DNA of 64,000 nt from Devosia sp. MC521. GTDB taxonomy: Bacteria; Pseudomonadota; Alphaproteobacteria; Rhizobiales; Devosiaceae. Of the stretch, positions 17,235 through 25,692 are shown piece after piece (the stretch's first letter is position 1; each line of letters begins with the position of its first letter). Position numbers and translations under genes: made by a program. Below the pieces are notes generated by a model. That model was given only the letters and a program-made list of their open reading frames with translations, did not search any database and had not been told where the DNA came from. Where the stretch lies: assembly GCF_014127105.1 (NCBI RefSeq), contig NZ_CP059902.1, positions 405,001 to 469,000 on the forward strand, in the 5' to 3' direction.

Positions 17235-17498
17235 ATGATGATGAAGATGATGAAAACCAATATTTTGAATACCCCCGGTCAATTGTTCCTGGGGTCTGAT
17301 CTTGCAGCGGCGAAGGCACAAGGCCCGCGTCACTTCCGCAATTCCGGCAATGCGGTGCGCTTCGCTATGGAGCAGGCCGCGCCTGTGCACCTGCGTGGTG
17401 CTTTGCTCAAAGTGGATGGCCAGAGCTTCGGTCCGGCTCAGATTGCCAAAATGCATCAGGATCTGCTGATTGCAGGCAAAAAAATACGCGGCCTGTAA
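17235..17498 (+). CDS. Small hypothetical protein
   Basis: An 87-residue protein starting in a run of ATG codons (MMMKMMKTN). The true start is uncertain within about 15 bases, and the last ATG of the run (17250) is also plausible. The body contains RNSGNAVRFAMEQAAPVHLRGALLKVDGQSFGPAQIAKMHQDL, which here is split over about residues 35-78 and looks globular rather than random. A strong plus-strand terminator 35 bases downstream supports a real transcription unit. I do not recognise a named family. No signal peptide or membrane segment is visible. Confidence 0.6.
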   Translation: MMMKMMKTNILNTPGQLFLGSDLAAAKAQGPRHFRNSGNAVRFAMEQAAPVHLRGALLKVDGQSFGPAQIAKMHQDLLIAGKKIRGL

Positions 17499-17532
17499 AG
17501 ACCACGTTTAAACCGAATCGCTTCGGAATAGA

Positions 17533-17575
17533 GCCTGCCCTGTCAGCTGATGCGGACAGGGCGGGCTATTTTTTT
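17533..17575 (+). terminator. Rho-independent terminator
   Basis: A 12-bp stem (GCCTGCCCTGTC with GACAGGGCGGGC, one G-T pair) has a 10-base loop and is followed by TATTTTTTT on the plus strand. It ends the small gene at 17235-17498. Its T tract abuts the stop codon of the converging rpsU. Confidence 0.9.
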
Positions 17576-17831
17576 AGTTAGCCGTACGGCCTGGAGCGCC
17601 TGCGCGCACTGGGCGCTTTGGTGCTGCAATCAGACCTTCACGGATTGCCTGCTTGCGAGCATTCTTGCGAGCGCGGCGAACAGCTTCACCCTTTTCGCGA
17701 ACGCGCTTCTCAGAAGGCTTCTCGAAATAGTTGCGGAGCTTCATTTCACGGAAAATGCCTTCACGCTGAAGACGCTTCTTCAGAACGCGGAGGGCTTGAT
17801 CGACATTGTTGTCGCGAACCTGTACCTGCAA
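17574..17831 (-). CDS. rpsU: 30S ribosomal protein S21
   Basis: An 85-residue, strongly basic protein. It begins [19 protein letters not shown] and contains GIFREMKLR and [12 protein letters not shown], all characteristic of bacterial S21. The start codon is TTG, eight bases after an AGGA Shine-Dalgarno. The C-terminal extension is longer than in E. coli S21 (about 70 residues), as is usual in alphaproteobacteria. It acts in initiation on the small subunit. Confidence 0.95.
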   Translation of the reverse strand: MQVQVRDNNVDQALRVLKKRLQREGIFREMKLRNYFEKPSEKRVREKGEAVRRARKNARKQAIREGLIAAPKRPVRAGAPGRTAN

Positions 17832-17965
17832 AAATCTATCCTAACGTGGTGTGTTGCCTGACGAGCAGGCAGTGAGCTTGGTGCTTCTGGGAAGACGCCT
17901 TATCAGCATTTCTCGAAATGACCAAATGGAGTCAGCACAAGAATCACACTTCTCGTGCACTCAAA

Positions 17966-19828
17966 TCACCGTGTAAGCCTCAAAGCGGTGATTTGGCGGG
18001 CGATTTGATCGAATGCGTCGTTCAACGATGCGGCATTGTCAGCGAGGAAATGGTTTGCCAGGCTCGACGCGCAGTTTTCAAGTGCGATCGCTGCTGGTGA
18101 TCCTTTGGTGATTCCAAAGCCGACTGTGTAGACCTGTATGCCCGTGTTGTTTTTCATTGCCGTACAGTAGTCACTGGCTTGCTTGTAAGGGCCGCCGTTG
18201 GGGGACGCGCAATTGATTCTTTCGGCATTCCCGCTGCCGCCGGTGCTGCTGATCCCTGAAACGACACCATTGCAGTGAACCGTGTTGAATTCACCATCGG
18301 TCATGATGATGGCGGCCTTCATCAGGTGTCGTTGATGATAGGGGGCAGGTGCGCTCGTTGGCCAGACGTAACCAAAACTTGGTGCGAGCATATTCCAGCT
18401 CCACAATATGCCTGTGCTCCCAGAGGTTGATCCACCTGCTGTCAGGCCGTTTATCGCTGAGGTGAGCGTTGCCTTGCTCGTGGTCAATGGCACGATCTTG
18501 CTCGAGCTACACACGTTGCTATAGTCTGGGTCTGGATCGATATAGGGATAGTTGCGGCCCATAAATGTCGTGCTAGGCGGGTTATCTGTAGCGGCGTTTC
18601 GGGCCCGCTCAGTGGCGCAAGTGCTGATTTGCTGCACGCGTCGAGTGTACCCGATGTCGGTAAATTCGAATTCGACGCAGCCGACACTCTCGGTCTGCCA
18701 ACGACACCAAAAGCGCCCGGTGTTGGCTTGATGGGTTTGGTTTCGATTGGGGGCAGTGCCCGTAATGACGAAACTATTGGCGGTTACAGCGCTGATGATG
18801 TGTTTTCGGTTGTTGTAGCTGGTCAGTCCAGCGACGTCTTGGACCCATATCTCTTCGCCCTCGGCGTAGCCATGCCCCGGCGAGGTGAACACAGCCATGC
18901 AGTCCGAGCGGCGGCATTTGGCAAAGCTTCCCTTGTTGGCAACAACAGAGTTGATACCTCCGCTAACGTCCAAGGTGAAAGTGTCTGTCGAAACGCTCGA
19001 GACGCGGAGTCTTTGCGTATCGAATTTGCTGACGCCGGTGTCGCGCACATAGACATAATCATTCACCCTGAGCCCGTGCCGGGATGAGGTGAACACTGCA
19101 GGATTGGCGGTCGAAATATTCGTGATGGCTTGGTAGCCGGTCGCTGTCCATGAAATGGTTTGAATGTCCCGCCGCGGACGTATCGGGCCTCTGATAGCCT
19201 CTTCATAGGGGGCAACATTGACCGACTGCGCATAAGGTACTAGCGCCACCTTGGCATAGTTTCCGGTTCTATTGAGCGCCAAGATTGTGTCGACGAGCGA
19301 GTGAGTTGCGTCTTTCAAAGTCTTTAGGCGCGTTGCGCCTGAAGGGAGCGTGATGCTCATTGAGCCGGTGACATCCAGCGCGATCGACACTTCGACATTG
19401 GCGATGCCTTTGGTGGCTTGCGAGGTTATTGTCGCGTAGAGCAGGTCAACGCCGACAAGTTTGACGAAAATGGTTTCGACGGCAAAGCTGCCAGAGAGCA
19501 TCAGCTCGCCCTTGTCGCGGTTGACCACCACGGTATCTATCTTGGCTTTTTGGATACCTTGGGTACCGAGCCGCTCCAGCACCAGTGCCTCGGCCTTTGC
19601 GCGGATAGTCTCGTCGGTTTCGGCTGGATCGTTGATCGACGGCTGGAGGGCCAGTGTGGCCGCGTCGAGTGCCGTTTGCGAGCGGGTTCGGGCTTGCTCA
19701 AGGGTCACGTAGTCCACGACTGCGCCGCCCATGGCCACCAAGACAACTGCCATAATGCCAAATACAACTGCAAAGACGCCGCTGTCATCGCGGCGAAAGC
19801 GCTGTAGCAGTCGGCAAAATTGCAGCAT
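17966..19828 (-). CDS. TadG-like pilus assembly protein with vWA domain
   Basis: The start at 19828 follows a GGAG site and gives 620 residues. The N-terminus has a short basic segment (RRDDSG) followed by one membrane helix, the Flp-pilus TadE/TadG-type anchor. A von Willebrand factor A domain starts near residue 150 with the MIDAS motif DVTGSMS, and M-T-D-G-E-F-N occurs near residue 530. A Cys-containing, beta-rich insertion lies in the middle of the vWA domain. The protein would sit in the inner membrane facing the periplasm. No other tad genes are nearby, so it is an orphan. Its exact role is unknown. Confidence 0.85.
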   Translation of the reverse strand: MLQFCRLLQRFRRDDSGVFAVVFGIMAVVLVAMGGAVVDYVTLEQARTRSQTALDAATLALQPSINDPAETDETIRAKAEALVLERLGTQGIQKAKIDTVVVNRDKGELMLSGSFAVETIFVKLVGVDLLYATITSQATKGIANVEVSIALDVTGSMSITLPSGATRLKTLKDATHSLVDTILALNRTGNYAKVALVPYAQSVNVAPYEEAIRGPIRPRRDIQTISWTATGYQAITNISTANPAVFTSSRHGLRVNDYVYVRDTGVSKFDTQRLRVSSVSTDTFTLDVSGGINSVVANKGSFAKCRRSDCMAVFTSPGHGYAEGEEIWVQDVAGLTSYNNRKHIISAVTANSFVITGTAPNRNQTHQANTGRFWCRWQTESVGCVEFEFTDIGYTRRVQQISTCATERARNAATDNPPSTTFMGRNYPYIDPDPDYSNVCSSSKIVPLTTSKATLTSAINGLTAGGSTSGSTGILWSWNMLAPSFGYVWPTSAPAPYHQRHLMKAAIIMTDGEFNTVHCNGVVSGISSTGGSGNAERINCASPNGGPYKQASDYCTAMKNNTGIQVYTVGFGITKGSPAAIALENCASSLANHFLADNAASLNDAFDQIARQITALRLTR

Positions 19829-20116
19829 AACCCTACGTCTCCTGATCTTTGTCACCAAAGAAAAGGTCGGTTTGCGCGCGCTTTCGCGCTGTAACGCCAA
19901 CCAGCCTATGACCTCATGTGTTGGCTACAGTATCGATCTGAAACGAAAATTTTAGGTCAAACGAACTGGTTACTCTGCGGTAAAGCAAATCGTCTGGCGT
20001 TGTATCAAAGCAACACGTGGCGATGATCTGAGTAGATCGTGTCGAGATGGATTGCCTTACACCGGATCGTGACTTATCCATTCGTCATCCGTAACGCCAA
20101 ACTGAGGAGGCGCAAC

Positions 20117-20176
20117 ATGACTGTAATGTTCCATCGCCATTTCTCGTTTGGTCTCCATCGCAGCTGGCTCGTCTAA
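20117..20176 (+). CDS. Possible 19-residue micro-protein or leader peptide
   Basis: ATG at 20117 is preceded at ideal spacing by GAGGAGG, one of the best ribosome binding sites in the window. The frame runs 19 codons to TAA and encodes MTVMFHRHFSFGLHRSWLV. It has three scattered His but no run of one amino acid, so a classical attenuator is not indicated. It lies about 150 bases before the next small gene. Translation is plausible; function is unknown. Confidence 0.4.
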   Translation: MTVMFHRHFSFGLHRSWLV

Positions 20177-20299
20177 TCTCGCCAGTCGCCTAGGTCACAT
20201 GCTGACCGCGGATATTTCAACTTTCACATCTCTTGCGCGCTGAAACCGGGTCGCTTTGCGCCCCTTTGGTCTCCAGCGCTTCATTCAATCCAATGAGGG

Positions 20300-20320
20300 C
20301 CGAAGCGTAAAACGCTTCGG
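20300..20320 (+). promoter_or_regulatory. Hairpin overlapping a ribosome binding site
   Basis: A perfect 9-bp inverted repeat (CCGAAGCGT, AAA, ACGCTTCGG). Its 3' end includes the GG of the GGAAG site for the ORF at 20330. It could mask the ribosome binding site. Confidence 0.45.
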
Positions 20321-20329
20321 AAGATCACT

Positions 20330-20593
20330 ATGTCTATTGCCTCCGTTTCCCAGCCTCCAATCATCATGAAGCTGGAATTCTCAATCGCTGATGCAGTGCG
20401 CCAGCGCGGCCTGATTGCGGTTTTAGTTGCCGCGATCAGTGCTTGGGCTGAGCAGAAGCAAAACTATCCTGAGGTCCCACATTACCTGCGTGCAGACGTG
20501 GGGCTGTCGCCGGAAGACCACTTGAGCTCTCAATGGTTGGGCGTAGACCTGCACGCCTACCGCCTGCATCCCCCCAATAGGGGCTCGGTTTGA
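20330..20593 (+). CDS. Small hypothetical protein with DUF1127-like C-terminus
   Basis: An 87-residue protein. A central Ala/Val-rich helix is followed by YLRADVGLSPEDHL, which resembles the L-x-D-I-G-L core of DUF1127-type small proteins of Hyphomicrobiales, some of which affect phosphate and RNA metabolism. A GGAAG site lies seven bases before the start, partly inside a hairpin. The DUF1127 link is a weak resemblance only. It does not overlap other genes and precedes hisS by 167 bases. Confidence 0.5.
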   Translation: MSIASVSQPPIIMKLEFSIADAVRQRGLIAVLVAAISAWAEQKQNYPEVPHYLRADVGLSPEDHLSSQWLGVDLHAYRLHPPNRGSV

Positions 20594-20760
20594 GATCATA
20601 AGGCGGTCGGACCACCGGCCGCCTAACGCTCACACCAAACACCAATCAGAGTCGGGGAGGGCATTTGGATCATTTTCTCCAAGTGCCAATTGTCCTCCCC
20701 TGTTGTCTCCCCCCGGCCTATCGTCTAGGAACAAGCCGACTTTCCGCAGGTTTTAAAAGC

Positions 20761-22257
20761 ATGTCCGAAAAGACCAAGCTCATCACGCCACGTCTCCCAC
20801 GTGGTTTCGAAGATCGTACTCCCGGCGATATCGCTGCCGTTGGCGCCATGATCGGCAAGATCAAGGCCGTGTACGAACGCTATGGTTTTGACCCGGTCGA
20901 AACCCCGCTGTTTGAATACACCGATACGCTCGGCAAGTTTTTGCCCGACACCGACCGTCCAAACGCGGGCGTGTTCTCGCTGCAGGACGACGACGAACAG
21001 TGGATGAGCCTGCGCTACGATCTCACGGCACCGCTCGCTCGCTATTTCGCCGAGAATTTTGAAACCCTGCCAAAGCCCTATCGGTCCTACCGTCAGGGTT
21101 ATGTATTCCGCAATGAAAAGCCCGGTCCGGGTCGTTTCCGTCAGTTCATGCAGTTTGACGCCGACACTGTTGGCGCCGGTGGTCCGGAAGCGGACGCCGA
21201 AATGTGCATGATGATGGCTGACGTCATGGATGCGCTGGGCCTTCAGGGCCAGTACATTGTGCGCGTCAATAACCGTAAGGTTCTCGACGGCGTGCTGGCC
21301 ACAGCAGGCGTTACCACGGACGAGCAAAAGCTCACCGTTTTGCGCGCTATCGATAAGCTCGATAAGTTCGGCCCTGAGGGCGTCAAACTCCTCCTCGGCG
21401 CGGGCCGTAAGGACGAGTCGGGTGACTTCACCAAGGGCGCGGGCCTGTCTGCTGAGCAGATCGATCCCATCATGGGCTATATCGACAGCGGTATTCCTGC
21501 TGACGGCGTTGAAAAGGGCTCCAACGAGCATGTTATCTCCACCATCAACACCCTCGCAGGTCTGATCGGTGGCTCGGAAGCGGGCTTGGCTGGCGTTCAG
21601 GAACTGGCGTCGATCTTCGGCCTCGTTAACGCCGCTGGCTTTGGCGGTCGTGTCATTCTCGACCCATCGGTCGTGCGTGGACTTGAATATTACACCGGCG
21701 CTGTCTTTGAGGTTGAACTGACCTTCAAGGTGCAGAACGAGAAGGGCCAGGACGTGGTCTTTGGTTCTGTCGGCGGCGGTGGTCGTTACGATGGTCTGGT
21801 CTCGCGCTTCCGTCGTGAGCCGGTTCCGGCGACAGGCTTCTCCATCGGCGTCTCGCGCCTTGCCAATGCGCTCAAACTCACGGGCAATCTTGCCACGACC
21901 GAGCCTGCTGGCCCAGTTGTCGTCCTGGTCATGGATAAGGACCAGATGGCTGGCTATCAGGCCATGGTCGCCGAGCTGCGCAACGCTGGCATTCGCGCTG
22001 AAATGTTCCTGGGCAACACCAAGAACTTTGGCAAGCAGGTCGCCTATGCCGACAAGCGCAACGCCCCGGCCGTGATCATCGAAGGCTCGATGGAACGCGA
22101 ACAGGGCATTTTGCAGATCAAGGATCTGGTTGCTGGCAAGCAAGCCGCAGAAGGCATCACGGACAACGCTGAATGGAAGGCTGCCCGCCCGGGCCAGTTC
22201 GAAATCAAGCGTGAAGACCTCGTCTCTGCTATCCAGAAGCTCTTGAGCGAACAATGA
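20761..22257 (+). CDS. hisS: Histidyl-tRNA synthetase (divergent alphaproteobacterial type)
   Basis: A class II synthetase of 498 residues, longer than the roughly 424 of E. coli HisRS. The start [21 protein letters not shown] at 20761 aligns with the family; upstream ATGs would add a non-conserved leader. Motif 2 appears as [22 protein letters not shown] near residue 118. The histidine-specific motif reads [12 protein letters not shown] (near 305), and motif 3 is [11 protein letters not shown]. The anticodon-binding domain follows from about residue 380. It charges tRNA-His. The motif 2 loop differs from the usual Q-x-G-R-Y-R-Q-F-H-Q form, fitting a tRNA without G-1. It heads the hisS-hisZ-hisG cluster. 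Confidence 0.95.
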   Translation: MSEKTKLITPRLPRGFEDRTPGDIAAVGAMIGKIKAVYERYGFDPVETPLFEYTDTLGKFLPDTDRPNAGVFSLQDDDEQWMSLRYDLTAPLARYFAENFETLPKPYRSYRQGYVFRNEKPGPGRFRQFMQFDADTVGAGGPEADAEMCMMMADVMDALGLQGQYIVRVNNRKVLDGVLATAGVTTDEQKLTVLRAIDKLDKFGPEGVKLLLGAGRKDESGDFTKGAGLSAEQIDPIMGYIDSGIPADGVEKGSNEHVISTINTLAGLIGGSEAGLAGVQELASIFGLVNAAGFGGRVILDPSVVRGLEYYTGAVFEVELTFKVQNEKGQDVVFGSVGGGGRYDGLVSRFRREPVPATGFSIGVSRLANALKLTGNLATTEPAGPVVVLVMDKDQMAGYQAMVAELRNAGIRAEMFLGNTKNFGKQVAYADKRNAPAVIIEGSMEREQGILQIKDLVAGKQAAEGITDNAEWKAARPGQFEIKREDLVSAIQKLLSEQ

Positions 22258-22286
22258 TGCTCGGAGCCGCCAACGAACGCCTTCTG

Positions 22287-22335
22287 TCCTCTCCCCTGCG
22301 GGGAGAGGTCGGCGCGCTGCGCCGGGTGAGGGGGG
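22287..22335. repeat. REP-like palindrome between hisS and hisZ
   Basis: CCTCTCCCC/GGGGAGAGG arms around TGC, followed by a second small palindrome (GGCGCGCTGCGCC) and GGGTGAGGGGGG. It is a member of the interspersed family listed under findings. Confidence 0.65.
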
Positions 22336-22369
22336 CTAACTTTCTTCTTCAGCTCGTGAGCGGTCTCCA

Positions 22370-23434
22370 ATGACAAACGCCGCCTATCGTCGTTCCCAAC
22401 TCGAAGCGCTGGTTGAAGCGCAGGGTGGCTATCGCGCTACCCCGCCCCTGCTCTTGAAGGCAGACCCATATTTCGATCTTGCAGGCGAAGAGTTCGGTCG
22501 CCGTCTGCTGCTCACCACCGACGTGACTGGCGCAGAATATTGCCTGCGCCCCGATTTTACCCTGCCCATCGTTGCCGACTATATCGCCAATGGCACCCGC
22601 GAACCGGCAGCCTTCTCCTATCTCGGCCCGATCTTCCGCCAGCGCGAAACCGGCCCCGCCGAATTTGAGCAGGCCGGTGTTGAACTCCTTGCTCAGCCCG
22701 ACGGCGATATCGCGCTCGATCAGGTGCTCACCTTTGCCCGCGCGGCATTGCGCCTTTATGGCGTCAGCCCCGAAGTGCGCCTTGGTGGTGTTGGTCTATT
22801 TGAGGCGTTGCTCGCGCAGGCCGATATGCCGGCTGCTTGGCGTAGCCGCATTCGTCACCGTTTCGGCCACCAAGAAGCAATGGAGCGTTTGCTCTCTCGC
22901 CTCGAACAGAGCGGCGACAGCGCCAGCAGCGCTGTGGTGGAACGCGATGCCCTGATTGAAGACGTCACTGCGCGCATGGTTTCGGCTGGTCTCAGCCTCA
23001 CCGAAGGCCGTACGCCAGAAGAAATTGCTGATCGCTATCTGGCCCAGCAAACGCTTGATGCGGAACATGTACCTGCCGCAACAATTGCCTTGCTGCGTAC
23101 CTATCTCGCGATCAAGGGCGACGTGCTGACCGCGCTGCGCGAGATCGAAGCCTTGGGCGAAAAGCATAAGCTTTTCCTTGGCGCGCCTGTCCGTGCGATC
23201 CGCCGTCATCTCGATGGTTTGGGCGAAGCACGTGTCACCTTTGACGCTAGCTTCTCGCCGCGCCTCGATTATTACACCGGCATTGTTTTTGAGATGCGCG
23301 GGCAGGGCGATACAGTCCTTGCCTCCGGCGGCCAATACGATCGCCTCCTCGAACGCCTCGGCGCGACCGCCCCAATCGCAGCATCGGGCTGTGCCTTGTG
23401 GGTCGACCGTCTTGAAGCGGAGTGGCCAAAATGA
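22370..23434 (+). CDS. hisZ: ATP phosphoribosyltransferase regulatory subunit
   Basis: A 354-residue HisRS paralogue. It keeps the catalytic-core fold (FGRRLLLTTDVTGAEYCLRPDFTLP, split here, then PAAFSYLGPIFRQRETGPAEFEQAGVE and RLDYYTGIVFEM) but has no anticodon-binding domain. HisZ binds the short form of HisG and is needed for its activity and for histidine feedback in the first step of histidine synthesis. It overlaps hisG by four bases (ATGA), which implies translational coupling. The two proteins form a hetero-octamer in characterised cases. Confidence 0.92.
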   Translation: MTNAAYRRSQLEALVEAQGGYRATPPLLLKADPYFDLAGEEFGRRLLLTTDVTGAEYCLRPDFTLPIVADYIANGTREPAAFSYLGPIFRQRETGPAEFEQAGVELLAQPDGDIALDQVLTFARAALRLYGVSPEVRLGGVGLFEALLAQADMPAAWRSRIRHRFGHQEAMERLLSRLEQSGDSASSAVVERDALIEDVTARMVSAGLSLTEGRTPEEIADRYLAQQTLDAEHVPAATIALLRTYLAIKGDVLTALREIEALGEKHKLFLGAPVRAIRRHLDGLGEARVTFDASFSPRLDYYTGIVFEMRGQGDTVLASGGQYDRLLERLGATAPIAASGCALWVDRLEAEWPK

Positions 23435-24123
23435 CCCTTACTCTTGCCGTTCCCTCCAAGGGCCGTCTCGAAGAACTGACCCGCGAATGGTTTGCCCATC
23501 GCGGTTTGACAATCACCCGTCCGGGAGGTGCACGCTCCTATCTTGGCGCCATTGAGGGCATGCCGGAGATCACCGTGCGCTTCTATCCGGCCTCCGAAAT
23601 TGCGCGCGAGCTGATCCGTGGCAATATCGACCTCGGTGTGACCGGGCGCGATCTGATCCACGAAACCAGCGAAGCCGGTCCCGCATCGGTTGAATTCGTG
23701 CGCGATCTGGAATTTGGGCATGCCGACGTTGTTGTCGCTGTCCCGGAATCCTGGATCGACGTGACCCATTTCCACGATCTGGCTGACGTCGCCTCCGACT
23801 TTCGTTCGCGCCACAAGCGCTGGATGCGGATTGCCACCAAGTACATCACCATCACGCGCCAGCATTTTGAGCGCGCGGGTATTGCGGAATACCGTATCGT
23901 CGAAAGCCTCGGCGCCACCGAAGCGGCTCCCGCAGCGGGCGTCGCGGACATCGTCGTGGACATCACCTCGACCGGCTCGACGCTTGTCGCCAATGGCTTG
24001 CGTGTTCTGGAAGACGGGGTCATGCTCAAGAGTGAAGCCAATCTCATCGTCTCGAAGACCGCCCCTTGGGATGTGGAACGCAAGGCGATTTTGAGCGACC
24101 TTCTCAACAAGCTCGGGAACTAA
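23431..24123 (+). CDS. hisG: ATP phosphoribosyltransferase, short form
   Basis: 230 residues from the ATG at 23431, which overlaps the hisZ stop. This is the short form that lacks the C-terminal regulatory domain and depends on HisZ. Signatures include LAVPSKGRLEE at the start, GVTGRDLI near residue 70, and V-D-I-T-S-T-G-S-T-L binding PRPP near residue 175. It condenses ATP with PRPP, the committed step of histidine synthesis. The in-frame GTG at 23422 would add three residues and is less likely. Confidence 0.95.
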   Translation: MTLTLAVPSKGRLEELTREWFAHRGLTITRPGGARSYLGAIEGMPEITVRFYPASEIARELIRGNIDLGVTGRDLIHETSEAGPASVEFVRDLEFGHADVVVAVPESWIDVTHFHDLADVASDFRSRHKRWMRIATKYITITRQHFERAGIAEYRIVESLGATEAAPAAGVADIVVDITSTGSTLVANGLRVLEDGVMLKSEANLIVSKTAPWDVERKAILSDLLNKLGN

Positions 24124-24125
24124 TC

Positions 24126-24290
24126 ATGGAACTGGCGCTGATTTTGCTCGTCGTTTTGATCGGTGTCAGCGCCATTCTTTATTCGGGTTGGTACCCGCAA
24201 AAAGATCGGAAAAAAGCCCCGGTGGTGGCGCCTGAAGCGCCATCCGCTGATGTTGCACCTGCTGAAGCGCCAAGCGAGCCTCAGCCTTAA
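24126..24290 (+). CDS. Small single-pass membrane protein
   Basis: A 54-residue protein starting two bases after the hisG stop. An N-terminal hydrophobic helix (LALILLVVLIGVSAILYSG) is followed by a basic stretch and a Pro/Ala/Glu-rich tail (APEAPSADVAPAEAPS). No family is recognised. Its tight spacing suggests cotranscription with hisG. Its stop shares the palindrome TTAA with the converging GtrA gene. Confidence 0.6.
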   Translation: MELALILLVVLIGVSAILYSGWYPQKDRKKAPVVAPEAPSADVAPAEAPSEPQP

Positions 24291-24682
24291 CGCGATTTTT
24301 TATAGATCAGCTTATCGGCGGCAAGGAAGTTGACGCCGAGTCCGGCTATACTGCCCGCAGCGACAGCAAGCGTTAGGCCGAGGCTGGTATGGGGAACAAT
24401 ACTGGCGACTATGCCATAGGCGAGCCAGTTCATCCCAGCGCCCGGCAACATAGCCGTCAGATAGCGCAAAAACTCTTCGCCCTTGCTAACCCCAGTCCTG
24501 CGATCTTTAAATGTGACATTGCGGTTGATCACCCATGTGGTGCCAACACCGGCGAGGAAAGACAGCGCTCTTCCCCAGAACGGTCCGATGTAGGGCGCTG
24601 TTAAAACCAACACCCCAGCATCCACTACAAAGGCCAATCCGCCAGCGAAGGCGAAGGGCACGAGCCGCCGAACCGCACTCAT
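24287..24682 (-). CDS. GtrA-family membrane protein
   Basis: A 131-residue protein with four membrane helices. It has the GtrA/DPMS3 signatures R-x-x-x-F-x-x-x-G-G near the start, FLAGVGTTWVINRNVTF in the middle and a K-x-x-V-Y-K-x-like end (DKLIYKKS). GtrA proteins work with polyprenyl-phosphate glycosyltransferases and are thought to flip the lipid-linked sugar. The neighbouring GT2 gene overlaps it by four bases (24679-24682), which matches that pairing. Confidence 0.88.
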   Translation of the reverse strand: MSAVRRLVPFAFAGGLAFVVDAGVLVLTAPYIGPFWGRALSFLAGVGTTWVINRNVTFKDRRTGVSKGEEFLRYLTAMLPGAGMNWLAYGIVASIVPHTSLGLTLAVAAGSIAGLGVNFLAADKLIYKKSR

Positions 24683-25626
24683 TGTAGGGCCTGCGGTGCA
24701 CGCATTTCAAGGTATCGCAGTCTCTTGGTTTCTCGTCGACCGGTGACTACGCTGTCTAGGATCACCGCGGTCGCGCCCAAAACAACCCCACATAAGACGC
24801 CAAATCCAGCCAGGATTGCGGTGGGGAACCGGGGCACAAGGCCGGTGTCGAGATACTCAATGATGATGGGCACGGCCAGCAGCATTGAGATGATAGCGAT
24901 GATCGCCCCGGTGCAAAGATAAAGCTGTCGCGGTCGTTCTCGGGCATAAAGACGAACGATCATTTCCAGAATTCGCAGCCCATCGCGATATGTGCTGAGC
25001 TTGCTCGTCGAACCCTCGATGCGGCTGCCATAGGCGGTCGGCACTTCGCTATAGGGCGCGCGGAGCTCAAGCGCGTGAATGGTCAGCTCTGTCTCGATTT
25101 CAAAGCCCTGGGAGAGCGCCGGGAAAGATTTGACGAACCGGCGCGAGAGGACGCGATAGCCCGAGAGCATATCGGTAAACCCACTCCCGAAAATGCGGGC
25201 CACTGTGCCAGTCAGCAGCCGATTTCCAAGGACGTGACCCGGACGATATTCCTGCCCATCGCCAATGGGCTGGCGTGTACCAACAACGAGGTCTAACCCC
25301 TGGTCGAGGAGTTGGTCGACCATGAATTGGCTCTGGCTGGCGTCATATGTGCCATCGCCATCAGCCATGACATAAACGTCCGCATCGACATCGGCAAACT
25401 GCCTGCGCACAACATTGCCTTTTCCACGATAGGGCACATGCCGGACGATGGCACCCGCTGCCGCAGCGATCTCGGCCGTGTGATCGGTCGAGGCATTGTC
25501 GAAAACGTAGATGCTGGCTTCCGGTAAGGCAGCGCGAAATGCCGCTACCACGTCGGCGATGATGTTAGCCTCGTTGTAACATGGCAGGATAACCGCTACA
25601 TGGTTGCCCCGATAAAGCTTGGTCAC
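24679..25626 (-). CDS. GT2 glycosyltransferase (polyprenyl-phosphate mannosyl/glucosyltransferase type)
   Basis: A 315-residue family 2 glycosyltransferase. The N-terminal domain has A-V-I-L-P-C-Y-N-E-A near residue 12 and the D-x-D motif in MADGDGTYDASQ near residue 87. A region with GSGFTDMLSGYRVLSRRFVK follows. Two C-terminal membrane helices (about 235-290) anchor it. It would transfer a hexose to polyprenyl phosphate on the cytoplasmic side. It forms an operon with gtrA. The product's use in envelope decoration is inference. Confidence 0.9.
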   Translation of the reverse strand: MTKLYRGNHVAVILPCYNEANIIADVVAAFRAALPEASIYVFDNASTDHTAEIAAAAGAIVRHVPYRGKGNVVRRQFADVDADVYVMADGDGTYDASQSQFMVDQLLDQGLDLVVGTRQPIGDGQEYRPGHVLGNRLLTGTVARIFGSGFTDMLSGYRVLSRRFVKSFPALSQGFEIETELTIHALELRAPYSEVPTAYGSRIEGSTSKLSTYRDGLRILEMIVRLYARERPRQLYLCTGAIIAIISMLLAVPIIIEYLDTGLVPRFPTAILAGFGVLCGVVLGATAVILDSVVTGRRETKRLRYLEMRAPQALQ

Positions 25627-25692
25627 GCGTAATCTCCCCCCGGAAACGTGGCCATCTTACCGGCACATCATCAAAAAAAGTGTAACGATCCT

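Larger units (their letters stand above)
19829..20329. other. Intergenic region with a possible micro-ORF and hairpin
   Basis: About 500 bases between divergent genes. It is slightly less GC-rich than its surroundings. It contains the 19-codon ORF at 20117-20176 and an RBS-proximal hairpin at 20300-20320, both listed separately. Nothing else is recognisable. Confidence 0.5.

Noticed and set aside
16994-17299. A 101-codon frame after tRNA-His
   Set aside because: Composition is unlike neighbouring proteins, there is no ribosome binding site, and it overlaps the better supported ORF at 17235.
20725-22254. A 509-codon open frame antisense to hisS
   Set aside because: It mirrors hisS almost exactly. 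Long antisense frames are expected under GC-rich codon use, and the protein has no recognisable motif.
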